Source of the DNA: Asparagopsis taxiformis
Lineage: Eukaryota > Rhodophyta > Florideophyceae > Bonnemaisoniales > Bonnemaisoniaceae
NCBI GenBank assembly: GCA_030407315.1
Contig: JALQPE010000766.1
Location: 1 to 56,272 of the forward strand
Reading direction: 5' to 3'
Length of the DNA stretch: 56,272 bases
In this document: in pieces, positions 22,134 to 32,500 of the stretch
Position numbering within the stretch: the stretch's first letter is position 1
Layout of the letters: the number at the start of each line of letters is the position of its first letter
The notes under the pieces: generated by a model
What the model saw: the letters and a program-made list of their open reading frames with translations, nothing else
Databases searched by the model: none
Told to the model about the DNA's origin: nothing
Made by a program: the position numbers and the translations under genes

Positions 22134-22299
22134 CCATGAGAGGCCATTGGTTTCCTCAGAATAGAGGTCTGCCTTTTGTTTAGCGCAGATATTAAATTGT
22201 TAGTGGCTTTCTTTCACCAGGTTTTTTCCTAGCCTTGTTTCATCGCTTCGACAAACTTCGACCGTATCCTTCCATCTCTCATCGGGGCTTGCTCACAAG
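22134..22299. promoter_or_regulatory. 5' flank of the interrupted host gene
   Basis: Host sequence between Copia-1 and the ATG at 22300. It is pyrimidine-rich toward the start codon. Copia-1 therefore sits about 170 bp upstream of the gene and may alter its expression. Confidence 0.4.
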
Positions 22300-22968
22300 A
22301 TGGTTTCTTTGCCAGTTATCTGCGTTCTTTTTCTCTCGCTTACTGCTCTTTCTAAATTCTGGAGGGAGAGCCTTGCGGAGGGAAGGATTTCTGCACTCGG
22401 AATTCATCCCATATCATGGGGAAAACAACGAAACCATGATTCTTCAAGTTCTGTGAATTTCCAACAAGAACCATCCCAAGGGTTCCTACCACCTCTACCT
22501 TTCGATGATAAACAGGGAGATGCTAGTCCCATAGCACCACCAACACCACCAAGTATATCTTCTTCGTCTCCTCCTACCGTTACTGTACTCACAACGAATG
22601 CAGTCCCGCCAACAACAACCACAACTGGCGCTACAACGCTGTCAACGATATCAAGTTTACTTTCTACGTCTCCTACCGTTACTGTAGCCACGACTACTTC
22701 GGTCACGTCAACAACTACAACGCCGCCTGTAACATTTACCTCTACATTTACTGAAGCGAGAACTTGTGGACCGCAAAGAGAAGCGCTAAGAAACGCAGAA
22801 AACAAGGAGGAAATCTGTCTACTCCGTTTCACAAGAGCTTCAAATGACCTCAGATTGGCTCGGATGGAGAGAATGGAAGCGGAAAGTAGGGTCGAAACTG
22901 ATGAGAACAACCTGAGAGAAGCCACTGGAAATGTGAGACGCATTCTTGGGGCAATTCGAGCCACTAGA

Positions 22969-22973
22969 GGTTC
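22969..22973. repeat. Gypsy target-site duplication, left
   Basis: GGTTC, repeated at 28952-28956. Confidence 0.92.
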
Positions 22974-23565
22974 TGTTCTGCCTTGCAATGGAGAACGGTC
23001 TGAAACCGAGTCACCGATCATTCTATAATGCGACGTGGCAGCTGCTGCGCGAGTATGACGACGGGTGTGCTGACAATGTCCTGCATGGCGAGAGACAGTG
23101 TATCTTAGCGGGCTGTGGGTCCCGAACGCGGGCCGCACTATTGCGAATTGTCTTCGATTACGACCCCTCTGGGAGGGGGAATTTTCCCTGGGCAGGTGAC
23201 GACCCGCCCGGGGAATCGCTGGCTCGAACAGGACGACCAGTAAAACGACCGCCTCCTCTGGATGGGGGGACGGGAGCTCTCCGAGGAAGGGAGAGCAGGT
23301 ATCTCGAGGGAAGCCAGAGGTACTGTGATGTGCTCGGCGAAATCCTTACGTAGCTAGCTATCTCTAGAGAGCGTCTTAGGGTTTCTAGGGCGAGCTAGGC
23401 ATAGACGCGATAATAGCTAGTCGATGGCCTACATAAAGGTGCGGTCCTCCCGGAGAAAAGAGAGGGAGAAACAGCGTACCGAATACAATCGCTTCAGGGG
23501 GCTGTAGTGGCACACAGGGCGCGCGGAAACCACAGGTACAAACGGACTCCCTGCGAGGAAGAACA
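22974..23565 (+). repeat. Gypsy 5' LTR
   Basis: 592 bp, from TGTTCTGCC to GAAGAACA; it matches 28360-28951 with one substitution. Confidence 0.95.
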
Positions 23566-23618
23566 AAGCGCTTTCCTTTAAGGGTATATCGCAAGGAGGA
23601 AGTTTACCTGAAGCGGCA

Positions 23619-26600
23619 ATGCCGTCTGCACTTGGAATCGCTACCATTGCGCCCCCTGAGCTTCTCAGCGTAAGGAGCGAGGATGTGGTGTCCTTCGATC
23701 TCGAATATACCCGGTACACTCTGAATGTCACAGAGGTAAACCGGAGCGGAGGAAGACTTCAGCCAATCCGACCGGCCAGTATGAAGTCTTGTATTTCGGC
23801 AGACTTGCTGGCTTCCTTGGTCGTCATGGGAGTTTTCGAAAGTGCGACAGGCCCGCAAGGAGTCTCCGATGACCAGGTCAGTAACTGGGTAAAGGAACGA
23901 GCTAGGTGTTCCACAGAAAGTGTACCCTATAGGGTGAAAAGTGCCCTCTCAGGGATCAAATTTACCTTCGACAAGGCGGACCCCCAAGGGTCTGTGTGGC
24001 AGTTCTTTGCTGAAATGACGTCGGAACTGCGGAGGGCAAGGGTAGCCCACATAATTACTGAGTCAGCCGCAGTACTGGTCACCCAAGCACTGCGCAAACT
24101 GGAGCCTAGGCAGCTACGCGAGGAAATGTTCGACTCGTATCAGTATTGGTCTGCAGAAGAAAAGGCAGATATTAAATTTGCGATGAGGGAAGTATCCAAG
24201 ATGGCTGTCGACTTCTCAAGATTCGCAAAACAGGAACTCCGGGATCCCCTGGAGGGTCGGGGAGATGCAGCTAAAGCCCCTCGGCCATCAGGGCGGAGAG
24301 GAGAAAAGCGGCGAAACATCGTCGAAACCAACAGAAATGAATTGGGGCGCTTGCGAAAGGACGGGACTAATCCTGAACCGGCCCAGTCGGGGACGAAGCG
24401 GGCACGCCAGCAGAAATGGACTGGGAAATGTCTGAACCCTGCGTGCGGGGGCATCCACCCGGTACGAGACTGTCCGAGTACAAGCGAGGACAAGAAAACA
24501 GAGTTGCTTAGACAGTATCGCGCAAGCAAACCCAAGAGAAACAAAGTGCGAGCCGTGAAATCTAACGGATCGGATGTAGAGCCAATATCGAACCGCCCAA
24601 AAAACGACGCTCGCTATACAGTTCTACTAAATGACGCCGTATCAGAGCGGGCACTGGGCGACAGCGGGTCTGATATTAACGCGCTGCCCATGCGGACACT
24701 CTTGGCTTTGCGAGAAGCCGGGAACAACCCGAAAACCGAAGATCTCGGCGTCGTCCGTTCGTTCGAAGCAGCGGTGAAATCTAGGAATCCGTTACCGTTT
24801 ACCTCGTCCATGAAAGTAAGGATGGACGTGGTCAGGGTGAAACTCCCATGCGGTCCGCTAAACCTGCGTAACGTTGACTGCTGGGTCATTGACCAAGACA
24901 TGGACGAAATAATCTTGGGCCGGCCCCTGCTGCGATGCATAGGTTTCGACCTCGACGACCATTTGACCTCCCTACGAGCAAAATGCGACTCCATAGATGT
25001 CTCTAACGGTTTGGCTGACGAGATGAATATGGATACCAAACGAAGCGGAAAGAGCGCGAGGCTCAGAACACCTCCTAGGTGCCCCCGATATCGTGGACTA
25101 TGGTATGATGCCGAGGAAGAAGATCCAGTAGCGCAGATGCGAAGTGCCAGCGCCAACATGGGACTAGACAGCGAATCAGACATTCTGAATGCTTTCGACG
25201 CTGCACTATCGAGGGAAAAGGACGCGGGAATGTCGATGTCAGGGATCACACGGGTGACCGAGATGCTACGGGGATTCCGCGAGGTATTCCGGATCAAATT
25301 GGGCCCTGACCCCCCTGCGAAGCTCGAGCCGCTCCGTATCAGGCTCAGGGCGGGAGCAAAACCTGTCTGCTCCACACAGCGGAGGTATGCACCGGCTCAA
25401 AAGGAGTTCCTCACCGGCACCATAAGGAAACTAGAGGAAGTAGGGGCGGTAGTACCTAACCCGAGGGCTACCTGGGCCAGCCCGGCACTGGCTGTACCAA
25501 AACCTGGTAGTGAGAAGTTTAGGTTCACAGTGGACCTGAGGGCGCCAAATAGGGAAACTATACCTGTAGCATCTTCCATGCCCGACTTGGAGGGCATGCT
25601 TTCGTCGCTTGCTGGGAGCAAAGTATTTGCGAAACTAGATATGTGCCACGCGTACTGGCAAGTCCCGCTTCACGAGGAATCCAGGGAATGTATGTCGATC
25701 CAGACACCGATCGGGGTCTACACGCCTACTAGAATCCTGCAAGGCTCGACGGACGCTGGGAATCATTTTCAAGCCACAACGGCGAACGTTTTCAGAGAAC
25801 TCTCGGGGGCAATGCTCCAGTGGCTAGATGACTTCCTAATTCATGCCACATCGGAACAAAAGCTTCTGGACACACTACAGAGATTTTTAGGAATCTGCCG
25901 GGAATTTAATTTGAAGATCCATGCTGAAAAAATTGAGATCTTCAAAAAATCAGCTAAATTCTGCGGTAGAATTGTCGATGAGCACGGCATTACATTCGAC
26001 CCTTCCTCCTTGAGGTCGCTAACGAACATGAGAGCTCCCGAAAGGGCGGACCAACTGCAGCAGTTCATTTGCGCATCTAACTGGATGCGAATGAGCATAC
26101 CAGAGTATTCCAAAGCCGTCGCACCACTACACGCGCTCCTAGAGGACTGCTACGCGACCGCTGGGAAGCGCACCAAGCGAGCTGCTGCCAAAGTCTCGCT
26201 CTCAGGGCTATGGGGGGAGACACACTCTGAAGCTTTTCGCCGTGTCAAAGAACAAATAGCCCGAGCAACGAGACTCGCACACCCACGCAAGGGGTGGATC
26301 AAGTGTCTTTTCTCCGACGCCTCGGAGACTCACTGGGCCTCCATGCTATCTCAGGTCGAACGGGAACAAATGTCACGACGGGTAGAGGAGCAGGAACATG
26401 AGCCTCTCGCATTCCTATCGGGGTCATTCTCGGGGAGCGCGGCGAACTGGAGCACGGTGGAAAAGGAAGGTTTTGCTGTAGTCGAATCGATGCATAGACT
26501 GGACCATATTACAGCGATGGAAGAGATCGCTATATTCACTGACCACTCAAACCTCCAATACATTTTCGACCCATACGGCCGGAACCCTGGCATACGAAAG

Positions 26601-28292
26601 CAGGTTGCGCACAAGCTAATTCGCTGGGCACTTAAACTAAGTGCCTATCGATACGTGATCGAGTACCTACCTGGCGAGAATAACGTCTGGGCAGATTTAC
26701 TTACACGCTGGGCCGTGAAACCACTGGATCACGCGAGGCCGGCCAAGATGTGTGCTATCATGTACGCGCCGGTCAACCCAGGCGCTCTTGAAGAATGCGA
26801 TTGGCCCACGCGAGCGAGCATCAGTGCCAGTCAGTTGGGCAGCAGTGAAAAAGCCCCTCCGAGATTCTCGCTGCGGGACGGCCTGCTGTGTGATCCTAAG
26901 GGTGTGTGTTGGATTCCGAAAAGGGAAGATGGTCTCAAGCTTCGCCTGCTCGTGGCTGCCCATGCGGGGGATGCCGGTCATCGTGCGGTGTCACAAACAC
27001 TCTATAATCTTTCACGACATTTCTTCTGGGCGGGGATGGAATCTGACACTCGCGCGTTCTGCGAATCGTGCCTCCACTGCCTGGCGACTGACTCCCGTGA
27101 ACGAGTGCCCCGACCTCTGGGGCATAGTCTGCAGGCCTCGGTCCCAAACGAGATATTGCATTTCGATTTCTGCTGGCTCCCGAGATCGAGTTGCGGGAAA
27201 CAGTACGTCTTGATACTTAAGGACGGTATGAGCTCCTACGTACGCCTAATCGCCTGCGAGGCCGCCGACGCGGAAAATGCGGTTGACTGTCTTATTGACT
27301 GGTTCTGCACCTTTTCGGTTGTACGGACGTGGGTGTCGGACCAGGGGCCGCACTTTAAGAACACTCTGTTCCGGTTGCTGAAGGAGAAGCTCAGGTGTAG
27401 CCACCACTTTACCGTACCCTACTGTCCCTGGTCAAATGGGACAGTTGAAGTCGTGTGTCGTGAAATGACTAGATGCCTGCGGGCGCTCCTCTCTGAATAC
27501 AACCTTCCGTTTCGACAATGGCCCTGTCTCCTTCCGATAGTACAGTCTGTCCTCAACAACTCCCCACTGAAACGCCTGGGTGGGAGGTCGCCTTCCAAGG
27601 TGTTCACTAACCTGGCTCCGGTCACCGCCCTTTCTGAGATCAAACTAGGAAGGCCAGGCAAATTCGAGCTGGTAACGATCCCAGAGGCCCGGGTGAGGCA
27701 AATTGGAAATATGGAGGATGTACAACGCGCACTTGAGGGAATGCACCGGGAAGTCAAGCTCAAAGCCGAATCGGCGCGACAAAAAAGAGTAGCGTCCCAC
27801 AATCGCAGAACAAACGTGAGGCCATGTAACTTTGAGGAAGGGGACTATGTCATGCGGGCAAAAATTTGTGCGCGGGACAGGAACAAGCTCTCTGCACAGT
27901 GGGTGGGGCCTATGCGTGTGAAGAAAGTTCTTTCTGACTTTCTATTCGAGCTTGAGGACCTCAGAAGCGGTGAGGTGAACCTGGTGCATGGATCGCGGAT
28001 TAAGTTCTTTAGGAACTCTGACTACGAGCGAGACGCTCAGCTAGATGAATACCTCGCATCCCAGGCCGGAGAGTATTGCATCGTAGACGAAATCCTGGAC
28101 ATCCGAACAGAAGAGGGAGAAAACGAGCTACTGGTCCGCTGGCGCGGTTTCGAGGATGAAAGACCGCAATGGGAACCGTTTGCTATAATGATGGAGGACG
28201 TACCGGCCCTAGTTAAGGATTTCGTGGAGTCGGTGAGGAAAACGGGTACTGCAAGGCAGCGGAAAATTATTTCCCATCATGGCGGAATGTAG
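23619..28292 (+). CDS. Gypsy chromovirus Gag-Pol polyprotein with C-terminal chromodomain
   Basis: 1557 codons, uninterrupted. Gag occupies ~1-330 with a Cys/His knuckle-like CLNPACGGIHPVRDC (~270). Protease ALGDSGSDINALP is at ~345. Reverse transcriptase spans ~600-760 (FAKLDMCHAYWQVPL; WLDDFLIH at ~735 in place of YVDD). RNase H is at ~890-990 (LFSDASETHWA, IFTDHSNLQYIF). Integrase follows, with an HHCC zinc module (HAGDAGHRA...CESCLHC, ~1115-1155) and a D,D,E core (FDFCWLP, WVSDQGPHFK, WSNGTVEVV; ~1175-1285). Residues ~1485-1530 (EILDIR...LLVRWRGFEDERPQWEP) form a chromodomain, which in chromoviruses steers integration toward marked chromatin. RT before integrase defines Ty3/Gypsy. Confidence 0.95.
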   Translation: MPSALGIATIAPPELLSVRSEDVVSFDLEYTRYTLNVTEVNRSGGRLQPIRPASMKSCISADLLASLVVMGVFESATGPQGVSDDQVSNWVKERARCSTESVPYRVKSALSGIKFTFDKADPQGSVWQFFAEMTSELRRARVAHIITESAAVLVTQALRKLEPRQLREEMFDSYQYWSAEEKADIKFAMREVSKMAVDFSRFAKQELRDPLEGRGDAAKAPRPSGRRGEKRRNIVETNRNELGRLRKDGTNPEPAQSGTKRARQQKWTGKCLNPACGGIHPVRDCPSTSEDKKTELLRQYRASKPKRNKVRAVKSNGSDVEPISNRPKNDARYTVLLNDAVSERALGDSGSDINALPMRTLLALREAGNNPKTEDLGVVRSFEAAVKSRNPLPFTSSMKVRMDVVRVKLPCGPLNLRNVDCWVIDQDMDEIILGRPLLRCIGFDLDDHLTSLRAKCDSIDVSNGLADEMNMDTKRSGKSARLRTPPRCPRYRGLWYDAEEEDPVAQMRSASANMGLDSESDILNAFDAALSREKDAGMSMSGITRVTEMLRGFREVFRIKLGPDPPAKLEPLRIRLRAGAKPVCSTQRRYAPAQKEFLTGTIRKLEEVGAVVPNPRATWASPALAVPKPGSEKFRFTVDLRAPNRETIPVASSMPDLEGMLSSLAGSKVFAKLDMCHAYWQVPLHEESRECMSIQTPIGVYTPTRILQGSTDAGNHFQATTANVFRELSGAMLQWLDDFLIHATSEQKLLDTLQRFLGICREFNLKIHAEKIEIFKKSAKFCGRIVDEHGITFDPSSLRSLTNMRAPERADQLQQFICASNWMRMSIPEYSKAVAPLHALLEDCYATAGKRTKRAAAKVSLSGLWGETHSEAFRRVKEQIARATRLAHPRKGWIKCLFSDASETHWASMLSQVEREQMSRRVEEQEHEPLAFLSGSFSGSAANWSTVEKEGFAVVESMHRLDHITAMEEIAIFTDHSNLQYIFDPYGRNPGIRKQVAHKLIRWALKLSAYRYVIEYLPGENNVWADLLTRWAVKPLDHARPAKMCAIMYAPVNPGALEECDWPTRASISASQLGSSEKAPPRFSLRDGLLCDPKGVCWIPKREDGLKLRLLVAAHAGDAGHRAVSQTLYNLSRHFFWAGMESDTRAFCESCLHCLATDSRERVPRPLGHSLQASVPNEILHFDFCWLPRSSCGKQYVLILKDGMSSYVRLIACEAADAENAVDCLIDWFCTFSVVRTWVSDQGPHFKNTLFRLLKEKLRCSHHFTVPYCPWSNGTVEVVCREMTRCLRALLSEYNLPFRQWPCLLPIVQSVLNNSPLKRLGGRSPSKVFTNLAPVTALSEIKLGRPGKFELVTIPEARVRQIGNMEDVQRALEGMHREVKLKAESARQKRVASHNRRTNVRPCNFEEGDYVMRAKICARDRNKLSAQWVGPMRVKKVLSDFLFELEDLRSGEVNLVHGSRIKFFRNSDYERDAQLDEYLASQAGEYCIVDEILDIRTEEGENELLVRWRGFEDERPQWEPFAIMMEDVPALVKDFVESVRKTGTARQRKIISHHGGM

Positions 28293-28359
28293 ATTTCCGC
28301 AGGCCTGTGTATCCGACCGAAGCCTGAAGAGCACAGTCATGCTTCAGGTCGTGGGGGGC

Positions 28360-28951
28360 TGTTCTGCCTTGCAATGGAGAACGGTCTGAAACCGAGTCAC
28401 CGATCATTCTATAATGCGACGTGGCAGCTGCTGCGCGAGTATGACGACGGGTGTGCTGACAATGTCCTGCATGGCGAGAGACAGTGTCTCTTAGCGGGCT
28501 GTGGGTCCCGAACGCGGGCCGCACTATTGCGAATTGTCTTCGATTACGACCCCTCTGGGAGGGGGAATTTTCCCTGGGCAGGTGACGACCCGCCCGGGGA
28601 ATCGCTGGCTCGAACAGGACGACCAGTAAAACGACCGCCTCCTCTGGATGGGGGGACGGGAGCTCTCCGAGGAAGGGAGAGCAGGTATCTCGAGGGAAGC
28701 CAGAGGTACTGTGATGTGCTCGGCGAAATCCTTACGTAGCTAGCTATCTCTAGAGAGCGTCTTAGGGTTTCTAGGGCGAGCTAGGCATAGACGCGATAAT
28801 AGCTAGTCGATGGCCTACATAAAGGTGCGGTCCTCCCGGAGAAAAGAGAGGGAGAAACAGCGTACCGAATACAATCGCTTCAGGGGGCTGTAGTGGCACA
28901 CAGGGCGCGCGGAAACCACAGGTACAAACGGACTCCCTGCGAGGAAGAACA
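28360..28951 (+). repeat. Gypsy 3' LTR
   Basis: 592 bp; it matches 22974-23565 with one substitution. Confidence 0.95.
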
Positions 28952-28956
28952 GGTTC
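28952..28956. repeat. Gypsy target-site duplication, right
   Basis: GGTTC, matching 22969-22973. Confidence 0.92.
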
Positions 28957-29218
28957 TTTGCGATTTGCAACTGGAAGGAGGAGAAGAGAATTACAAAATA
29001 GGTTGCAACTTTTGCTTCGCAGCCTTCGACCAGCACGACGCCAAAGAAATTTTGCGGCAAGGTCTTTGCGGAGTGCAAGAACGCGTCTGGAAACAGCGTT
29101 GAATCAGGAGAATTTAGTGAATGGAGCTGTTAGGACTCTTAGGGATACACTGGAATCTGTTCGTGACACACTCCAGTCACTTCGAGCAGAGTATCTGCAA
29201 TGTAGGAATGGTTTTTAG

Positions 29219-29383
29219 TTGTGTGATCAAGTAGACGTGGACTGATTGTAGTGATTCTTTTTGTCAGAACCGCTAACTCTCTTCGTTTTATTCTGTCCTG
29301 TGATCACGGCCTATCGCATGATCATAACACTATAGCCCACGCTTACAGTAAGCAGACCAAGTAGGGGGTGCGTGTTATCGTTG
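29219..29383 (-). other. Gene 3' flank and probable end of Copia-3 LTR
   Basis: From the stop of the split host gene to the Copia-2 duplication. The part near 29300-29383 is probably the distal piece of the Copia-3 LTR into which Copia-2 inserted, because the sequence across 34096-34250 is the other side of the same site. The LTR end is not fixed, because the opposite LTR of Copia-3 is missing. Confidence 0.4.
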
Positions 29384-29388
29384 AGGTC
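29384..29388. repeat. Copia-2 target-site duplication, left
   Basis: AGGTC, repeated at 34096-34100. Confidence 0.9.
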
Positions 29389-29500
29389 TGTGAAGAGGAT
29401 CAATGTCTCTTGGTTCAGTTTACTGAGCTGGAGCGACGGCGGATGATCTAAGTACTGGTTGTGTACTGTAATGCATAGTGAATATGAAAGTTATTTGTTA
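29389..29500 (-). repeat. Copia-2 3' LTR
   Basis: 112 bp, apparently identical to 33984-34095. Confidence 0.92.
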
Positions 29501-29547
29501 ATTTGTGGAGAAGTGGGCACGGTGCGGAAAGGAAGGGAAGTTATTTG

Positions 29548-32500
29548 TTAGTCGCCGCGCGCCGTGGACGCTGAGAGACGAAGTAATGGGAGTTTGAGTT
29601 TGAACTGCGCCGGTTTGAGCGTTTTCGTTAAGACATCAGCTGGGTTTGCATGTGATGAAATATGAATAGGCTCAATGAGGCCGTTGTGTACTTGTTCTTT
29701 GAGCCAGTGATACTTCACGTCAATGTGCCGAGCATTAGGAGTAGGGTATGACGCTTTGGCAGTAGCAATTGCAGCCGCATTGTCTATGTAAAGAGGGATA
29801 GGTGTGCGGGGAAGATGTTGGATTTCAGTGAGGAAGTTGGCAACGGTTCGGAGTAGTTGAGTAGTATGAAATGTGGCAACATATTCAGCGGCATGAGTAG
29901 ACGGCGATACCGTGCGTTGACGTTTGGACTGCCAAGAGACAGGAGCGCCATTGTAAAAGATGAGGCTGCCTGTCGTGGATCGGCTTGTTGTGGGACAGGA
30001 GGCGTGATCGGAATCTGAGTAGGCCACAATAGAGGAGGTAAATTTCCTGGAGTATGTGATACCAACGTCGGATGTGCCGCGTGGATATCGTAACACGCGA
30101 AGGGCAGCTAACCAGTGGTGTGTGGTTGGACAACGTGAGTATCGGCCGAGGAAGCCGACGATGTATGATATATCGGGGCGAGTGCAATCGGCAAGGTATC
30201 GCAGAGAGCCGATGAGACCAGTAAAGTCATACAGGGATGTGTAGAGGGGTTTAGAGTCACGATTGTTCGGGGCCAGGAGCTCGGAAGCTATGGGAGAGGG
30301 TGACGGTTTGGCAGTGGTGTGTCTGTATTTTTCAAGCAAGGAACTGATGTATCCAGGTTGGGAGATTGTGATACCCGACTGAGATTGAGTCACTTTCCAG
30401 CCGAGGATGGCAGACACAGGGCCGAGGTCTTTAACCGAGTATTTGCAAAGAAGTGTGGATTTGGTGTGGGAAATGAGTTCAGTGGAGTTGGAAATGACCA
30501 GGAAGTCATCCCACTGTTATGATGAGCAGGATAAATAGCTCTGGGCGGGAAGGATCATGACGTATGAATGAGCAGGGATCAGAATGGAGCCGTTGGAAAT
30601 CATGCGACTCCAGGAAGGTGGCAAGGCCTTCTGTGAAAATTCGGCAAGCCTGTTTGCTGCCATACATGTTCCCAGTGAGTTGGGCGACATGGTGAGGGTG
30701 GCGCAAAGAGCCATCAAACCTAGTGGGTTGCTGTACGAATATGGTGCGGTTATCGTTGAATTTTCATGCAAGAAGGCGGCTTCGATGTCCCAATGAAGAG
30801 CATGGTAGGAGTTTGCTGCGGCAAGAGCAAGAGCCGAGCGGATGGTGTCTCGATGAGTGACGGGGCTGGAGAGATTGTACGGATCGTAATGAACGCCTGG
30901 GACTTGTTTATCACCGCGTATTGTGCAGCGAACTTTGCGACTGGTGGGAGTACCATCGCTGTTGCGCTTCAACTTGAAGACCGTGGTTAAAGAAGTATTT
31001 TGGTTTCAGGAGGAACTTGAGTGCGTGGGACGTATGTGAGGATGCCGCGGGATTCCAAGTTGTTGATCTCCGTATTCCAAGCCAGTTCCCATTCATGGGC
31101 GTCTGGTGCTTTGCGCGCTTGGGAGAGGTTTCTGGGTTCGGTGTGTATGGCGGGAAGACTTGGGTGGGCTGTGTTAGAGGAGGGGTCATGTGGATCAAAG
31201 TAGGTGCGGGTGGGATCCATACTTGGGTGGTATTCTGCAAAATCAGCAGCGCGGCATCGATGTACTGTGTTCTTGAGTGGATTGAAGACGAAATAATGCC
31301 GATAGTCTTGGCGGGCAAGATAGTACATGAGAATGCCTCGGGGCTCGAGTTTGTGATGGGGCGAACGATCGTGGACATAACCTTGAGTGCCAAAGGGCAG
31401 GAGAGTGGTGACGTCCGGTGTGGTGCCCAGCCAAAGTGCTGCCGGAAGTGACCCATGGGCAGTGTGGGGGGTGTGGTTGTACGCATCAGTAGCGTTGAGA
31501 AGTGCATAGTCAAAAAGGGAGTGAGGAAGACCAGAAATAAGGAGGCTGGCGCGGGTGGCATCTAATAGGGTGCGATTGATACGTTCTGCCAGAGAGTTCT
31601 CCTGTGGAGTGTGAGGAATAGAAGGATGTGTGCTGATGTCGAGCTGTGCGTATAGCCTTTTTAGGTCTGAAGAGTAATATTCCCGAGCATTGTCTGACGT
31701 GATATGGCGAATGACGTGCGGTGTGTGTTGATGTGTGTGATGGATGTGGGTTTTGATGAAAGAAGCTGCAGCAGATTTGGTAGGGCTGCAGTGAACGGTT
31801 AAGTAGCGACTTCCTTCGTCAAGAAAGGTGGAGAAGTATTTGTTGCCGTCAAGGGAAGTGCAAGGGAAGGGACCGCATATGTCGGTATGGAGGTGAGAGC
31901 CAACTGGAGCTGAGCGTGGATGTCGGCGGAATGGTGCAGCCTTCATTTTGCCGATTGCACAACCTGAACAAGATAGTTTAGGAGGGGAATGGAGTAGGGA
32001 TCGCGGCATGTTGGGCACTAGGTGGTGTTTGGCCATATGATGAATTTTGGTGGGGTGTGCCTGATTCAGTTTAAGATGCCAGTGATGGTAGTCGCGCAGG
32101 ATAGAAGAGAAAGGAACTTTGATTTTGGGTTTGGTGCGGGAGATTTTGACCCGTTCATTGCGATCCCGTCTGCGATGCCGTCGTGGTTTGTTGACAATGT
32201 GAGAGCGGGCAGATTTCTGGAGTGATCGTCTAGCAGGGGGTGTGGAGGAAAGACGTTTCATTTTAGTTCCATCGCGTAGTTGTCTTCGAATGGCCAATTT
32301 GGAGGGGATGGTGCGTGCAGTATGTGCCTTGTGGAAGGAGAGTGACTTGCGAGGAGAAGCGGTGCTGGATAGAATGTATAGGCCTTTATCCTTGGTGGCA
32401 GTAGCTAGGACATTTCTGGGGGACGGGGGGGATGACGGTCTTGTGATGTATGCTTCGTCATGTTGGAATACAACATCGTGAGACGTGGTCACTTGGGCAA

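Larger units (their letters stand above)
22974..28951 (+). mobile_element. Ty3/Gypsy chromovirus, complete
   Basis: 5978 bp with two 592-bp LTRs (TG...CA), a 5-bp target-site duplication and one open Gag-Pol frame. The only LTR difference I see is one base (GTGTATCTTAG at left, GTGTCTCTTAG at right), so the insertion is young. No conventional TGG primer-binding site follows the left LTR (AAGCGCTTTCC instead), so the priming mode is unclear. A G-rich tract (CGTGGGGGGC) precedes the 3' LTR as a candidate polypurine tract. Confidence 0.95.
22300..29218 (+). pseudogene. Secreted coiled-coil host gene split by the Gypsy element
   Basis: The 5' part is 22300-22973 and the 3' part is 28957-29218. 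Removing the Gypsy element and one copy of its 5-bp duplication leaves 936 bases, exactly 312 codons with one stop, in a single frame (the junction reads ATRGS then LRFATG). The product would be about 311 residues: a hydrophobic N-terminus like a signal peptide (VSLPVICVLFLSLTAL), a Thr/Ser/Pro-rich stalk (~70-145) and two charged coiled-coil stretches (~150-220 and ~225-305, for example RTLRDTLESVRDTLQSLRAEY). It resembles a secreted or surface protein; no family recognised. The frame has no other damage, so the disruption is recent or an intact allele persists. Confidence 0.75.

Noticed and set aside
22404..23138. 244-codon minus-strand frame opposite the host gene
   Set aside because: It runs into the Gypsy LTR and has the complementary low complexity of the Thr-rich stalk; the plus strand gives a sensible secreted coiled-coil protein.
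24614..25375. Minus-strand 253-codon frame inside Gypsy Pol
   Set aside because: It is antisense to the protease/RT coding region, with no domain of its own.
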